A stretch of 31,553 nt of DNA from an uncultured Eubacteriales bacterium. GTDB taxonomy: Bacteria; Bacillota; Clostridia; Oscillospirales; CAG-272. The notes under the pieces are model-generated. The model searched no databases, was not told the DNA's origin, and saw only the letters and a program-made list of their open reading frames with translations. A program made the translations under genes and the position numbers. Position 1 is the first letter of the stretch. The number at the start of each line of letters is the position of its first letter. The stretch covers positions 1-31,553 of the forward strand of contig UQNQ01000020.1 in assembly GCA_900542425.1 (NCBI GenBank), read 5' to 3'. This document shows, one piece after another, positions 9,855 to 17,231 of this stretch.

Positions 9855-10795
9855 ATTTGTTTCTTGTCGTACCGTGCTATAACGAGGAAGAGGTTTTGCC
9901 GGATACCGCAGGGAAACTTCTTGCGAAGATGAATGCGCTTCTTGCCTGTGGGGCAATTACAGCTGGCAGCATTGTGTTTGTAGATGACGGTTCAAAGGAC
10001 GGTACATGGAAATTAATCGAAAAATTTCACGAAGAAAACGGAATGTTCCGTGGAATTCACCTATCCCGAAACAAAGGGCATCAGAATGCGCTTTTAGCGG
10101 GATTGATGACTGTAAAAACGGAATGCGATGCTGCGATTTCTCTCGACGCGGATCTTCAGGATGATATTGATGCCATCGATACAATGATTGAAAAATACAA
10201 AGAGGGTTATGAGATTGTTTACGGTGTGCGTTCGAGCAGAAAAAAGGATTCGGTATTTAAAAGAACAACGGCGGTTGCTTTTTATAAGCTGATGCGCGCC
10301 ATGGGCGTCGAAATGATATACAACCACGCGGATTTCAGACTTATGGGAAAACAAGCACTGGAAGCACTGGAATCCTTTTCGGAGGTCAATATTTTTTTGC
10401 GCGGTATGATTCCGATGATCGGTTTTCAGAGCACGGTAGTGGAATATGAAAGAGGCGTGCGCCTCGCCGGAAAATCCAAATATCCGTTTCGAAAAATGCT
10501 GGAATTTTCTTTTGAAGGCATTACCTCTCTTTCCATCAGACCTGTGAGACTCATTACAACAGCGGGAATTCTGATGTTCCTTTTCAGTTTAGGTTATCTT
10601 TTATATTCTTTGATTCGTTATTGGTGCGGCTTCACCATTGCGGGCTGGACTTCTACCGTGATTTCTATTTGGGCCGTCGGAGGACTCAATATGCTTTCTC
10701 TGGGCGTTATTGGAGAATATATCGGGAAAATTTATTTGGAAACCAAACGGCGTCCTCGATATATTATCGATACGTATCTTGGAGGAACATTGTAG
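9851..10795 (+). CDS. GtrB/DPM1-like polyprenyl-phosphate glycosyltransferase (GT2)
   Basis: A 314-residue family 2 glycosyltransferase. The N-terminal GT-A domain carries VPCYNEEEVLP (7-17), VDDGSKDGTW (44-53), SRNKGHQNALLAGL (72-85) and SLDADLQDD (97-105), where the DxD-type aspartates bind metal and the nucleotide sugar. Two hydrophobic helices near residues 230-285 anchor it in the membrane, as in GtrB, CsbB and YkcC relatives. The known role of this family is to transfer glucose or another hexose from a nucleotide sugar to undecaprenyl phosphate. The ATG overlaps the stop of the preceding GT-C-like gene, and AAAGGAAAAG just upstream serves as ribosome binding site. No GtrA-type flippase is encoded nearby, so it would have to be supplied elsewhere. 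The sugar cannot be told from sequence. Confidence 0.88.
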   Translation: MNLFLVVPCYNEEEVLPDTAGKLLAKMNALLACGAITAGSIVFVDDGSKDGTWKLIEKFHEENGMFRGIHLSRNKGHQNALLAGLMTVKTECDAAISLDADLQDDIDAIDTMIEKYKEGYEIVYGVRSSRKKDSVFKRTTAVAFYKLMRAMGVEMIYNHADFRLMGKQALEALESFSEVNIFLRGMIPMIGFQSTVVEYERGVRLAGKSKYPFRKMLEFSFEGITSLSIRPVRLITTAGILMFLFSLGYLLYSLIRYWCGFTIAGWTSTVISIWAVGGLNMLSLGVIGEYIGKIYLETKRRPRYIIDTYLGGTL

Positions 10796-10800
10796 AAAAT

Positions 10801-10842
10801 ATAACAAAACTGCCGGATGTTAACATCCGGCAGTTTTGTTAT
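10801..10842. terminator. Bidirectional terminator, 42-nt perfect palindrome
   Basis: Bases 10801-10842 form a perfect inverted repeat centred on GTTAAC, with a GC-rich core (CTGCCGGATG) and flanking A and T runs. It lies between the convergent GT2 gene (ends 10795) and murE (ends 10850), so it can end transcription from both sides. Confidence 0.9.
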
Positions 10843-10849
10843 GTAAGTT

Positions 10850-12349
10850 TTATCCAACGCCGACAGAACGTTTGGCACGGACCAGTGCTTCTGCTGTTTT
10901 CTGAATGATATTCCGTTCAAAAAACGGAATCTTTTTTCCGTTTATCAGCTGATATGTCTCATGTCCTTTCCCGGCAATCAGAACAATATCGCCATATGCT
11001 GCGTTTTTAACAGCATACTCAATTGCTTCTTTACGATCCGGGATGGAAATATATGCTGCTCCGGGCATATTTTTTTCGATATCATGAATAATATCGAGCG
11101 GCGGCTCTTTGTCGGGATTGTCGCTTGTCAGAATGGTAAAATCTGCATATTCAGCGGCAGCAATCCCCATTTCCCGTCTGCGGATTTGTGTCCGTCCTCC
11201 GACGGAGCCGAACAAGCATACCAGTCTTGACGGATGATATGCCCTCAGTGCGGAAAGCGCTGTGCGCAGACTTTCTCCGTTGTGAGCGTAGTCGATCAAA
11301 AAGGTAATATGTTCAAGCGGTGTTTCCACAAACTCAAACCGTCCGGCAACGGAAACGTCAGCCAGTGCCTGCGCGCTTGCTTCAAGTGAAATTCCGAGTA
11401 GGTGTGCGGCACTCATTGCTGCAAGTGCGTTGCTGGCGGAAAAATTCCCGGGAAAGGGAAGCTTGACCTCGGCTTTTTCTTCGGCATATTTTGATGTGAA
11501 AGAAATACCGAAATTCCGTTCGGTACGGAAAGGAGCAATATTTCCGGCCGTCATATCCGCCTCTCCGGAAATCGAATATGTCCGGATAGCGCAATTCGCA
11601 TGTGAGGAAAACTCTTCAAAATAAACATCATCTGCGTTGAAAATTCCGTATCGACAGCGCTCAAAAAGCTGCATTTTACAGTGTTTATAATCGTTAAAAT
11701 CGGGATGCTCGTAAATTCCGATATGATCTTCCGACAGATTGGTCATGATTGCAGCATAAAAAGAAATTCCATAAATTCGGTCGAGCTTGATTCCTTGTGA
11801 AGATACTTCCATAACGGCAATCTCTGTACCGCATGCCACCATATCAGCGAAGTATCGATATAGCTCATAGCTTTCCGGTGTTGTATTTCCGGTCGGTTTG
11901 AGTACGCCGTTTATTTTAACACCAACCGTACCGATCGCTCCTGTCTGAATCCCGTTTTTTGTCAGAATATGGTCAAGCATTTCGCAGATCGTAGATTTTC
12001 CTTTGGTGCCGGTAATACCGATAATTTTCAATTTCCGCTCGGGATGTTCAAAATAAGCAGCGGACAAGGAAGCGAGCGCCCTTCTTGTATTCGGCGTAAT
12101 GAGCTGAACAGCATCCTGGGGAAGTGAAAGCCTTCGTTCGCATACAAACATCCTTGAACCGCGTAAATAGGCATCCTCCGCAAAATCATGACCGTCAGCG
12201 GTAGAACCGACAAGACATACAAAAAGGATGCCGTCTCCCGCATATTTAGAATTATAAGCGATATTAGAAACGAATAGGGAAGAAAGTTCTGTATTTTCCG
12301 GATATACGGAAACTTTCAGATCTTCTATTAAGGCGGAAAGTGTTATCAT
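10850..12349 (-). CDS. murE: UDP-MurNAc-tripeptide synthetase (MurE family; amino-acid substrate uncertain, possibly L-lysine)
   Basis: A 499-residue cytoplasmic Mur ligase that adds the third amino acid to UDP-MurNAc-L-Ala-D-Glu. The ATP-binding loop is GITGTKGKST (111-120). TTPES, MEVSSQG and SEDHIGIYEHPDFNDYKHCKMQLF follow, the last holding the lysine expected to be carbamylated. The C-terminal domain has DYAHNGESL, then DNPD (410-413), then AGKGHETYQ. Meso-diaminopimelate enzymes normally carry DNPR there, the Arg contacting DAP; here it is Asp, so DAP specificity is doubtful. ATG 12349 is preferred because AAAGG lies 10 nt upstream; the in-frame ATG at 12367 has no ribosome binding site. 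It is the last gene after the racemase and D-Asp ligase-like genes, away from any division/cell-wall cluster, so a second murE elsewhere is possible. Confidence 0.88.
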   Translation of the reverse strand: MITLSALIEDLKVSVYPENTELSSLFVSNIAYNSKYAGDGILFVCLVGSTADGHDFAEDAYLRGSRMFVCERRLSLPQDAVQLITPNTRRALASLSAAYFEHPERKLKIIGITGTKGKSTICEMLDHILTKNGIQTGAIGTVGVKINGVLKPTGNTTPESYELYRYFADMVACGTEIAVMEVSSQGIKLDRIYGISFYAAIMTNLSEDHIGIYEHPDFNDYKHCKMQLFERCRYGIFNADDVYFEEFSSHANCAIRTYSISGEADMTAGNIAPFRTERNFGISFTSKYAEEKAEVKLPFPGNFSASNALAAMSAAHLLGISLEASAQALADVSVAGRFEFVETPLEHITFLIDYAHNGESLRTALSALRAYHPSRLVCLFGSVGGRTQIRRREMGIAAAEYADFTILTSDNPDKEPPLDIIHDIEKNMPGAAYISIPDRKEAIEYAVKNAAYGDIVLIAGKGHETYQLINGKKIPFFERNIIQKTAEALVRAKRSVGVG

Positions 12350-12395
12350 AAACGGCTTGCCTTTCATTATTTTTTAGAGGGATGGTTTCCGTAAA

Positions 12396-13136
12396 TCAAA
12401 CAAGCGCTTTCTCGATATATGTATAGATTTCGGGAAAACCATATGGCTTTTTTTCGCACTCAACAATGGATTTGTATGCAAGTACCAGAAGCGAGTCGAT
12501 AAAATGGTATTCTTCAAACGAGGGAACCTGAGGAATCAGAGAAAGCTCCGTGCATCCGAGCACAATCGCATCACAACCCTCGCCGCGCAGCTCCTGCGCT
12601 ATACCGAAAAAAGCATCCATGTCCGGTGTCCCGGCTGTTTTAATGGAACGATAAATGATGTCCATCAGCATTTGCTGAGACCGTTCCCTTGGAATCCGGA
12701 ATTCAAGTCCCATTTTCTCACAGGTTTTTTGATAAGCAAAGGAATGAACCGTTCCGGTTGTCGCAAGGATTCCAAGCCTTTTGACTCCGTTTTTTTTCGC
12801 AAGTTCTACGGTTTCCTTTACAATATTTAAAACAGGGACAGGAGAAATCCGCGCCAACTCGTCAAAGAAATAATGCGCTGTATTACAGGGGATTGCGATC
12901 AGATCTGCGCCGATCTGAGCGAGCTTCAGGATATCCGCTTTCATGACCGGAAGCGGAGAATCACTGCTTTTCCCCAATATAAAATCACTTCGGTCGGGAA
13001 TGCCGGCGCCGCTGATAAGAACAATATCGATATGGTCCTGATCACGCAGCGCGGCAGTATGCTCCGTGATCAGACGATAAAAATATACACTGGCGGCGGG
13101 ACCAAGTCCGCCCAGTATTCCGAGTGTTTTTGGCAT
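12396..13136 (-). CDS. Aspartate/glutamate racemase family protein, likely aspartate racemase
   Basis: A 246-residue PLP-independent racemase of the Asp/Glu racemase superfamily. It starts with the GILGGLGPAAS motif typical of aspartate racemases. The catalytic cysteine pair is visible: Cys84 in IPCNTAHYF and Cys195 in LGCTELSL. It should interconvert L- and D-aspartate by two-base chemistry. AAGGAGG lies 6 nt before the ATG at 13136. It sits between the D-aspartate ligase-like gene (74 nt upstream) and murE (46 nt downstream), all on the minus strand. The obvious context-based role is to supply D-Asp for a peptidoglycan side branch. Glutamate racemase (MurI) is less likely because MurI relatives begin with a different GxxDSGxGG motif. 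Specificity is inferred from the motif and neighbours. Confidence 0.85.
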   Translation of the reverse strand: MPKTLGILGGLGPAASVYFYRLITEHTAALRDQDHIDIVLISGAGIPDRSDFILGKSSDSPLPVMKADILKLAQIGADLIAIPCNTAHYFFDELARISPVPVLNIVKETVELAKKNGVKRLGILATTGTVHSFAYQKTCEKMGLEFRIPRERSQQMLMDIIYRSIKTAGTPDMDAFFGIAQELRGEGCDAIVLGCTELSLIPQVPSFEEYHFIDSLLVLAYKSIVECEKKPYGFPEIYTYIEKALV

Positions 13137-13210
13137 GAACAGCCTCCTTGAAACGCATATGCGCTTTATCTTCAGCTGGCTATGAAAAAGAAAAACGAAA
13201 AGCAGATTGT

Positions 13211-14425
13211 TTACGGATACTGTCGATATTTTTTAAAGTATCGGAAATTATGAACGATGACGTAAGCAAGCCGCATCGGATTTGCAAGCAAATCGGGACG
13301 ATACCATAAAGATGATCCGGATTTTCCGCTTTTGACAAGATCTTTTACCGTTTTCATCAGGGTATCATCGTTTATATAAGAATATATGATTTTTTTCGGA
13401 ACGGTATGCCAGAAAGCAGGAGATTTTATCTTTTCGGTTCCGTCGGGCAGTGTGCCGTCAAGATCTCCTACAAGGTAGCGTGCAAGATTGGCACCGGAAT
13501 GCGTTACATAATAGTTGCTGCGACCTTGTCTTAAATTGATTTCAAATACCTTGAATTTCTTATCTCTCGGATCAAATTTGATATCGAAGTTTGAGAAGCC
13601 GCGATATCCCGTGCTTTCAAGAAATTCTTTCAGCTTTTCCATTACTTCTGCGTGGTATTCCGTAATGATGGCAGTATGATTTCCGATTCCTTTGGGCGTA
13701 TGTTCCTCAAGGAGAACATGTCCCATGCACATCATTTTGACTTTTGCATTGCGATCGGAATAACAGGTCAAAACATACATGCCGGAATCATCTCCGGGAA
13801 TGAAATCCTGAATAATCAGCGTGCTGTCATAGCCGGAGGAAAAAATTTTGTTGACGATAGCTTCCGCCGTTTTCCGGTCGTCGGCCTTATAGACTTTTTT
13901 CATTCCGTCAAAAGGATGCTGCCAATAACGGATAGAACTGGATGGTTTAATGACGACAGGATAGGAAAAAGGAAGAGATGCGAGTTTCTGTGTTTCATTC
14001 TTGTTTTCAAGAACAACGGTATCCGGATAATCAATATGATAACGGTCGCATATACGATAAAAGGAATCTTTGGAAATCAGTTCTTCCGTAAGTGTTTTGT
14101 CGGGACAAGGACAAAAATAATATTCGGAAAGTGCCTTCTGATTTTCGATAATCAAATCGGCATAGGCATCGGTACATCCGATCAGAATCCGTTTGCCGTC
14201 CGGATGCATTTTTGCAAATCGGATAAGCGTATCCAGCATTACCTGATGATTGCAGAGATCCTCAACCACTGTAAAATCAATTAGTTTGCTGTATTTTGTG
14301 GCCCCGAGCATGTATCTTCCGAAAGCATACGACTTGACACCATAAGCCTCATGAAAAGCACGGGCAACGCTGTAACAATTAAGATCCGCTCCAAGCAGGA
14401 CCGGTATGATTGCGGTATCGGACAT
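13211..14425 (-). CDS. ATP-grasp carboxylate-amine ligase, D-aspartate ligase (Asl)-like
   Basis: A 404-residue ATP-grasp enzyme. The N-terminus, IPVLLGADLNCYSVARAFHE (7-26), resembles the D-aspartate ligase of Enterococcus faecium, which adds D-Asp to the side-chain amine of L-Lys in peptidoglycan precursors. Nucleotide and metal sites fit ATP-grasp: VVIKPSSS with Lys160, IIQDFIPGDDSGMY (204-217), NFDIKF (279-284) and FEINLRQGRSNYY with Glu295 and Asn297. No signal peptide or helix is seen, so it is cytoplasmic. The ATG at 14425 has AGAGGAG 11 nt upstream. It leads the operon that continues into an aspartate racemase and MurE, which strongly supports the proposed role. The alternative is another ligase of the same COG3919-like group with a different amino-acid substrate. 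Confidence 0.75.
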   Translation of the reverse strand: MSDTAIIPVLLGADLNCYSVARAFHEAYGVKSYAFGRYMLGATKYSKLIDFTVVEDLCNHQVMLDTLIRFAKMHPDGKRILIGCTDAYADLIIENQKALSEYYFCPCPDKTLTEELISKDSFYRICDRYHIDYPDTVVLENKNETQKLASLPFSYPVVIKPSSSIRYWQHPFDGMKKVYKADDRKTAEAIVNKIFSSGYDSTLIIQDFIPGDDSGMYVLTCYSDRNAKVKMMCMGHVLLEEHTPKGIGNHTAIITEYHAEVMEKLKEFLESTGYRGFSNFDIKFDPRDKKFKVFEINLRQGRSNYYVTHSGANLARYLVGDLDGTLPDGTEKIKSPAFWHTVPKKIIYSYINDDTLMKTVKDLVKSGKSGSSLWYRPDLLANPMRLAYVIVHNFRYFKKYRQYP

Positions 14426-14556
14426 TCAAACAGTAACTCCTCTCACCGGGAATTTTATTTTTTATGTTTATGATAGGAATGGGAAATACAACAATATTGC
14501 ACCTTTGTTTTGCAGCTTTCTGCTTTTAAGGGCATCCTGTCGCATGATATAAAATT

Positions 14557-14562
14557 ATTATA
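14557..14562 (-). promoter_or_regulatory. Extended -10 promoter for the D-Asp ligase/racemase/murE operon
   Basis: On the minus strand TATAAT is preceded by TGG, an extended -10 (TGnTATAAT). The -35 region is weak (TTCATT at an 18-bp spacer). Transcription would begin near 14550 and give a leader of about 125 nt before the ATG at 14425. No recognised riboswitch is seen in the leader. Confidence 0.6.
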
Positions 14563-14612
14563 CCACAATTTGAGGATTAAAATGAAGGTTCTTCCAAAAA
14601 ATTAATCTATTT

Positions 14613-14645
14613 TTAAAAAAATAACAGGTTCTTGTGGGAACCTGT
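14613..14645 (-). terminator. Rho-independent terminator for the ferredoxin gene
   Basis: An 8-bp stem (14624-14631 with 14638-14645; ACAGGTTC and GAACCTGT) has a 6-nt loop. On the minus strand it is followed by a run of U, read from the A run at 14614-14621. It also lies just upstream of the -10 for the next minus-strand operon, insulating the two. Confidence 0.8.
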
Positions 14646-14681
14646 GTAAAAGACCGGTGCTATACAGACGGCATCCTCCGT

Positions 14682-14706
14682 CATGCGGCGGAATCTCCGC
14701 CGCATG
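14682..14706 (-). other. GC-rich hairpin just after the ferredoxin gene
   Basis: A perfect 11-bp stem (CATGCGGCGGA 14682-14692 with TCCGCCGCATG 14696-14706) has a 3-nt loop. It sits 12 nt past the ferredoxin stop codon on the minus strand and lacks a U run. It could protect the 3' end of the short messenger or help the terminator that follows at 14613-14645. Confidence 0.55.
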
Positions 14707-14718
14707 CGGAACTGCATC

Positions 14719-14892
14719 TTATTGCTGTTCGGGAGCTCCTACGGGACATGTTCCGGCACATGCACCGCAATCAACGCACTCATCGGGATTGATTACGTAT
14801 TTTCCGTCTTTTTCAGAAATCGCACTGACAGGACATCCGTCCGCACAAGCCCCGCATCCGATGCATTTTTCAGCGTCAATAACATAAGGCAT
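14719..14892 (-). CDS. 2[4Fe-4S] clostridial-type ferredoxin
   Basis: A 57-residue electron carrier with two CxxCxxCxxxCP cluster-binding motifs: Cys10, 13, 16 and 20, and Cys39, 42, 45 and 49. Its length and layout are those of the small bacterial 2[4Fe-4S] ferredoxins that serve as low-potential donors in anaerobic metabolism. An open frame extends upstream to 14961, but ATG 14892 (MPYVIDAEKC) matches family N-termini and has AAAGGAG 7 nt upstream. It is monocistronic, with its own promoter at 14973-15000 and terminator at 14613-14645. The physiological partner cannot be told from the neighbours. Confidence 0.95.
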   Translation of the reverse strand: MPYVIDAEKCIGCGACADGCPVSAISEKDGKYVINPDECVDCGACAGTCPVGAPEQQ

Positions 14893-14972
14893 AATGATTC
14901 TCCTTTTCTCGACAGCGATATTATTTTGGATTGAGATGTGTATGTAGCTGCCGTCAAACACATTACTTCTTT

Positions 14973-15000
14973 ATTGTAACATATTTTGCCCAAATGTCAA
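14973..15000 (-). promoter_or_regulatory. Strong sigma-A promoter for ferredoxin
   Basis: On the minus strand there is a perfect TTGACA (complement of 14995-15000), a 16-bp spacer and TACAAT (complement of 14973-14978) with an extended TGn. A stem of TTTTTTCG and CGAAAAAA at 15005-15027 lies immediately upstream and could act as an UP-type element or operator. A highly expressed ferredoxin fits a strong promoter. Confidence 0.8.
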
Positions 15001-15169
15001 ATCCTTTTTTCGGAATTTTCGAAAAAAGTTCCATAAATAAAATACGTTATCGGAGATAAAATATTTCATAGAAGGATTTTCATTTCTTTTTTGGATAAAC
15101 AGCCGTTGTTTGATAAAAAATGCACATGATTCCACTATCCTGCTGACTCGGCGGTACGGGAGGTATATG

Positions 15170-15616
15170 ATGAATATGGATTCAAAATCTTATCAAAAAT
15201 ATGTAAAAAAACATGCCCCAAGCTCCTATTTATTTCGGGATTGTATCCACGCTTTTTTGATCGGAGGTTTGATCTGCGCATTTGCAGAGGGACTTTTTGA
15301 GATATATTTGTTTTTCGGGATACCGGAGGATACCGTGAAAGCTCTTGTTCCGATTACACTGATTTTTCTTGCATCCTTTTTAACCGGTATCGGGATTTTC
15401 GATGATATCGCACGGTTTGCCGGTGCCGGCACGCTTGTTCCGATAACCGGCTTTGCCAATGCTATGGCATCCCCGGCAATTGACGATAAAAGTGAAGGGT
15501 TTGTGATGGGCGTCGGTGCGAAAATGTTTACCATTGCAGGTCCGGTTATTGTTTATGGCGTTTTGACCTCGGTGCTTTATGGTGTAATCTATTGGATTTG
15601 GGGGCTGTTTTTATGA
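15170..15616 (+). CDS. spoVAC: Stage V sporulation protein AC
   Basis: A 148-residue membrane protein of the SpoVA complex, which moves Ca-dipicolinic acid into the developing spore and releases it at germination. It has about four hydrophobic segments, starting near residue 28, and the conserved-looking stretch FARFAGAGTLVPITGFANAM is represented here by DIARFAGAGTLVPITGFANA. Several ATGs cluster at 15167, 15170 and 15176; GGGAGG (15158-15163) favours 15170 with 6-nt spacing. The TGA overlaps the spoVAD start. In Bacillus the family operon is larger, while clostridia typically carry only the C, D and E genes, as here. Expression is expected in the forespore from sigma-G, but I found no convincing sigma-G promoter upstream. 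Confidence 0.93.
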   Translation: MNMDSKSYQKYVKKHAPSSYLFRDCIHAFLIGGLICAFAEGLFEIYLFFGIPEDTVKALVPITLIFLASFLTGIGIFDDIARFAGAGTLVPITGFANAMASPAIDDKSEGFVMGVGAKMFTIAGPVIVYGVLTSVLYGVIYWIWGLFL

Positions 15617-16611
15617 ATGTGATACGATTGAAGCATGCACCTTCTATCGTTGGATATGCCGCGGTTGTCGGCAAAAAAGAACATGAGGGACCGCTGGGTT
15701 CTGATTTTGATCTTCATGATGAATCGGGTACTTTCGGCATGGATACCTGGGAAAAGTCGGAAAGTGAAATGCAGCGTCTTGCTTTGAATACCGCGCTTGC
15801 GAAAGCAAAGCTCCCTCCGGATGATATCCAAGCAATTTTTGCAGGAGACCTACTCAATCAATGTACAGGCTCAGCATATGGACTTCTTGGCTTTGAAAAA
15901 CCATATTTCGGTCTTTATGGTGCATGTTCGACATTTGCGGAGGGAACGATGCTGGCTTCTCTTATGATCGGTGCCGGCTATTTTGATAAATGTGCCGCTG
16001 TCAGCTCTTCTCATTTTTGTTCTGCAGAACGACAATTCCGATTTCCACTTGAATACGGCGGGCAGCGTGCACCGACCGCGCAATGGACGGCGACCGCTGC
16101 GGGCGCTTTTGTTATTTCCGAAAACGGACCAGGACCGTATATTACGGAGGTCTTGCCGGGGACTATTGTCGACAAGGGCATCAAGGATGCGAGCAATATG
16201 GGTGCGGCTATGGCGCCTGCTGCTATTGATACGCTGACAAAATATTTTAAAGACACTGGAAATTCTCCTGATGCTTTTGACTTGATTCTGACGGGAGATC
16301 TTGGTCTTGAAGGGCATTCCATTGCGGTAGAATTTATGAAATCTGCCGGATATGATATCCAGAAAGTTTATAACGATTGCGGTCTTATGCTGTATGGTTG
16401 CGGTTCTCAGGATGTGCATTGCGGAGGTTCCGGATGCGGATGCAGCGCATCCGTAATCTGCGGACATATCATGCGGCGATTCCGAAAAGGAGAATTGCAT
16501 GATGTGCTTTATATTGCAACCGGTGCACTGATGAGTCCCGACAGTGTAAAACAAGGCTCTACCATACCGGGTATTGCACATTTGGTACGGATTTCATCGG
16601 AAAGGATATAA
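15613..16611 (+). CDS. spoVAD: Stage V sporulation protein AD
   Basis: A 332-residue protein with a thiolase/beta-ketoacyl synthase-like fold. In Bacillus it binds dipicolinic acid and sits on the outer face of the spore inner membrane. Recognisable parts are APSIVGYAAVVGKKEHEGPL near the N-terminus, FGLYGACSTFAEGTMLASL (about residue 98 onward), SSSHFCSAERQFRFPLEYG and DCGLMLYGCGSQDVHCGGSG. Start ATG 15613 overlaps the spoVAC stop as ATGA, so translation is probably coupled; an upstream in-frame start at 15592 would lie inside spoVAC and is rejected. spoVAE follows after 3 nt. Length agrees with the family. Confidence 0.95.
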   Translation: MNVIRLKHAPSIVGYAAVVGKKEHEGPLGSDFDLHDESGTFGMDTWEKSESEMQRLALNTALAKAKLPPDDIQAIFAGDLLNQCTGSAYGLLGFEKPYFGLYGACSTFAEGTMLASLMIGAGYFDKCAAVSSSHFCSAERQFRFPLEYGGQRAPTAQWTATAAGAFVISENGPGPYITEVLPGTIVDKGIKDASNMGAAMAPAAIDTLTKYFKDTGNSPDAFDLILTGDLGLEGHSIAVEFMKSAGYDIQKVYNDCGLMLYGCGSQDVHCGGSGCGCSASVICGHIMRRFRKGELHDVLYIATGALMSPDSVKQGSTIPGIAHLVRISSERI

Positions 16612-16614
16612 GAA

Positions 16615-16983
16615 ATGGAACTTTTGATTGATTTGCTAAAAGCTTTCCTTATAGGTGGTCTTTTTTGTGCTGTTGCACAAATTTTAATTGATAAAACCTC
16701 TCTTACTCCTGCAAGAATTCTTGTACTTTATGTCAGTCTGGGCGTTGTCCTGACGGCCATAGGGCTTTACGACCCGCTCGTGAAATTTGCCGGCTGCGGC
16801 GCTACGACACCGCTTACCGGCTTTGGTTATTCGCTTGCCGTTGGTGTCAAAAAGGCGGTCGATGAAAAAGGACTGATCGGCGCATTGTTGGGAGGACTTA
16901 CCGGAACTGCAGGCGGAATTGCAGCTGCAATCGTTTTCGGTTATACATTTGCCCTGATCTTTCGAAGTCACCCTAAAAAATAA
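16615..16983 (+). CDS. spoVAE: Stage V sporulation protein AE
   Basis: A 122-residue hydrophobic protein with three to four membrane helices (about residues 5-25, 33-50, 60-80 and 88-115). The centre, VKFAGCGATTPLTGFGYSLA, parallels the matching segment of SpoVAC (RFAGAGTLVPITGF), as expected for related SpoVA membrane subunits. It starts 3 nt after spoVAD and has GGAAAGGA upstream. With SpoVAC it should form the Ca-DPA channel in the spore inner membrane. The operon ends at the hairpin at 17017-17054. Confidence 0.93.
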   Translation: MELLIDLLKAFLIGGLFCAVAQILIDKTSLTPARILVLYVSLGVVLTAIGLYDPLVKFAGCGATTPLTGFGYSLAVGVKKAVDEKGLIGALLGGLTGTAGGIAAAIVFGYTFALIFRSHPKK

Positions 16984-17016
16984 ATTGCTTTTTTCATGAT
17001 TAGAAATTATTAAAGC

Positions 17017-17060
17017 AATACCCGAACATTACGGTCTCAGTAAGTTCGGGTATTATTTTC
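17017..17060 (+). terminator. Rho-independent terminator of the spoVA operon
   Basis: An 11-bp stem (AATACCCGAAC 17017-17027 with GTTCGGGTATT 17044-17054) is extended inside by TTAC/GTAA pairing and followed by ATTTTCT. It lies 34 nt after the spoVAE stop. Confidence 0.8.
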
Positions 17061-17094
17061 TATAAGATATTTAATTAGAAAAATCATCTAATAG

Positions 17095-17122
17095 TTGATT
17101 GATTTATGTAACAAAATATGAT
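17095..17122 (+). promoter_or_regulatory. Probable sigma-A promoter of the ABC transporter pair
   Basis: TTGATT (17095-17100), a 16-bp spacer and TATGAT (17117-17122). Transcription would start near 17129, leaving about 100 nt of leader. The -10 region is part of a 15-nt string repeated exactly at 31534-31548. Confidence 0.5.
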
Positions 17123-17231
17123 ATTATATAGCTATAAACATGCATAGTTTATGTAAAATATTTACATTTTCATGTTTTTATTATGTATAACCGGATATTC
17201 TTTTTTAGATGTCAGATTGGAGAAAATGTCA

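Noticed and set aside
13652..14284. Plus-strand open frame of 210 codons opposite the D-Asp ligase-like gene
   Set aside because: Shadow of a gene with clear ATP-grasp motifs; no ribosome binding site or recognisable domain.
14426..14550. Leader of about 125 nt before the D-Asp ligase-like gene, considered as riboswitch
   Set aside because: No conserved aptamer pattern or terminator/antiterminator pair could be recognised by eye.
15005..15027. TTTTTTCG/CGAAAAAA hairpin read as a terminator
   Set aside because: Only two G-C pairs in the stem and no gene reading into it; more likely promoter-upstream AT-rich DNA.
15067..15131. CATAGAA and CATGATT as possible sigma-G -10 boxes for the spoVA operon
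   Set aside because: Neither matches CATnnTA fully, and no suitable -35 element lies 16-18 bp upstream.
15871..16581. Minus-strand open frame of 236 codons opposite spoVAD
   Set aside because: Antisense shadow with a Cys/Arg/Ser-rich, motif-free product; spoVAD is unambiguous.
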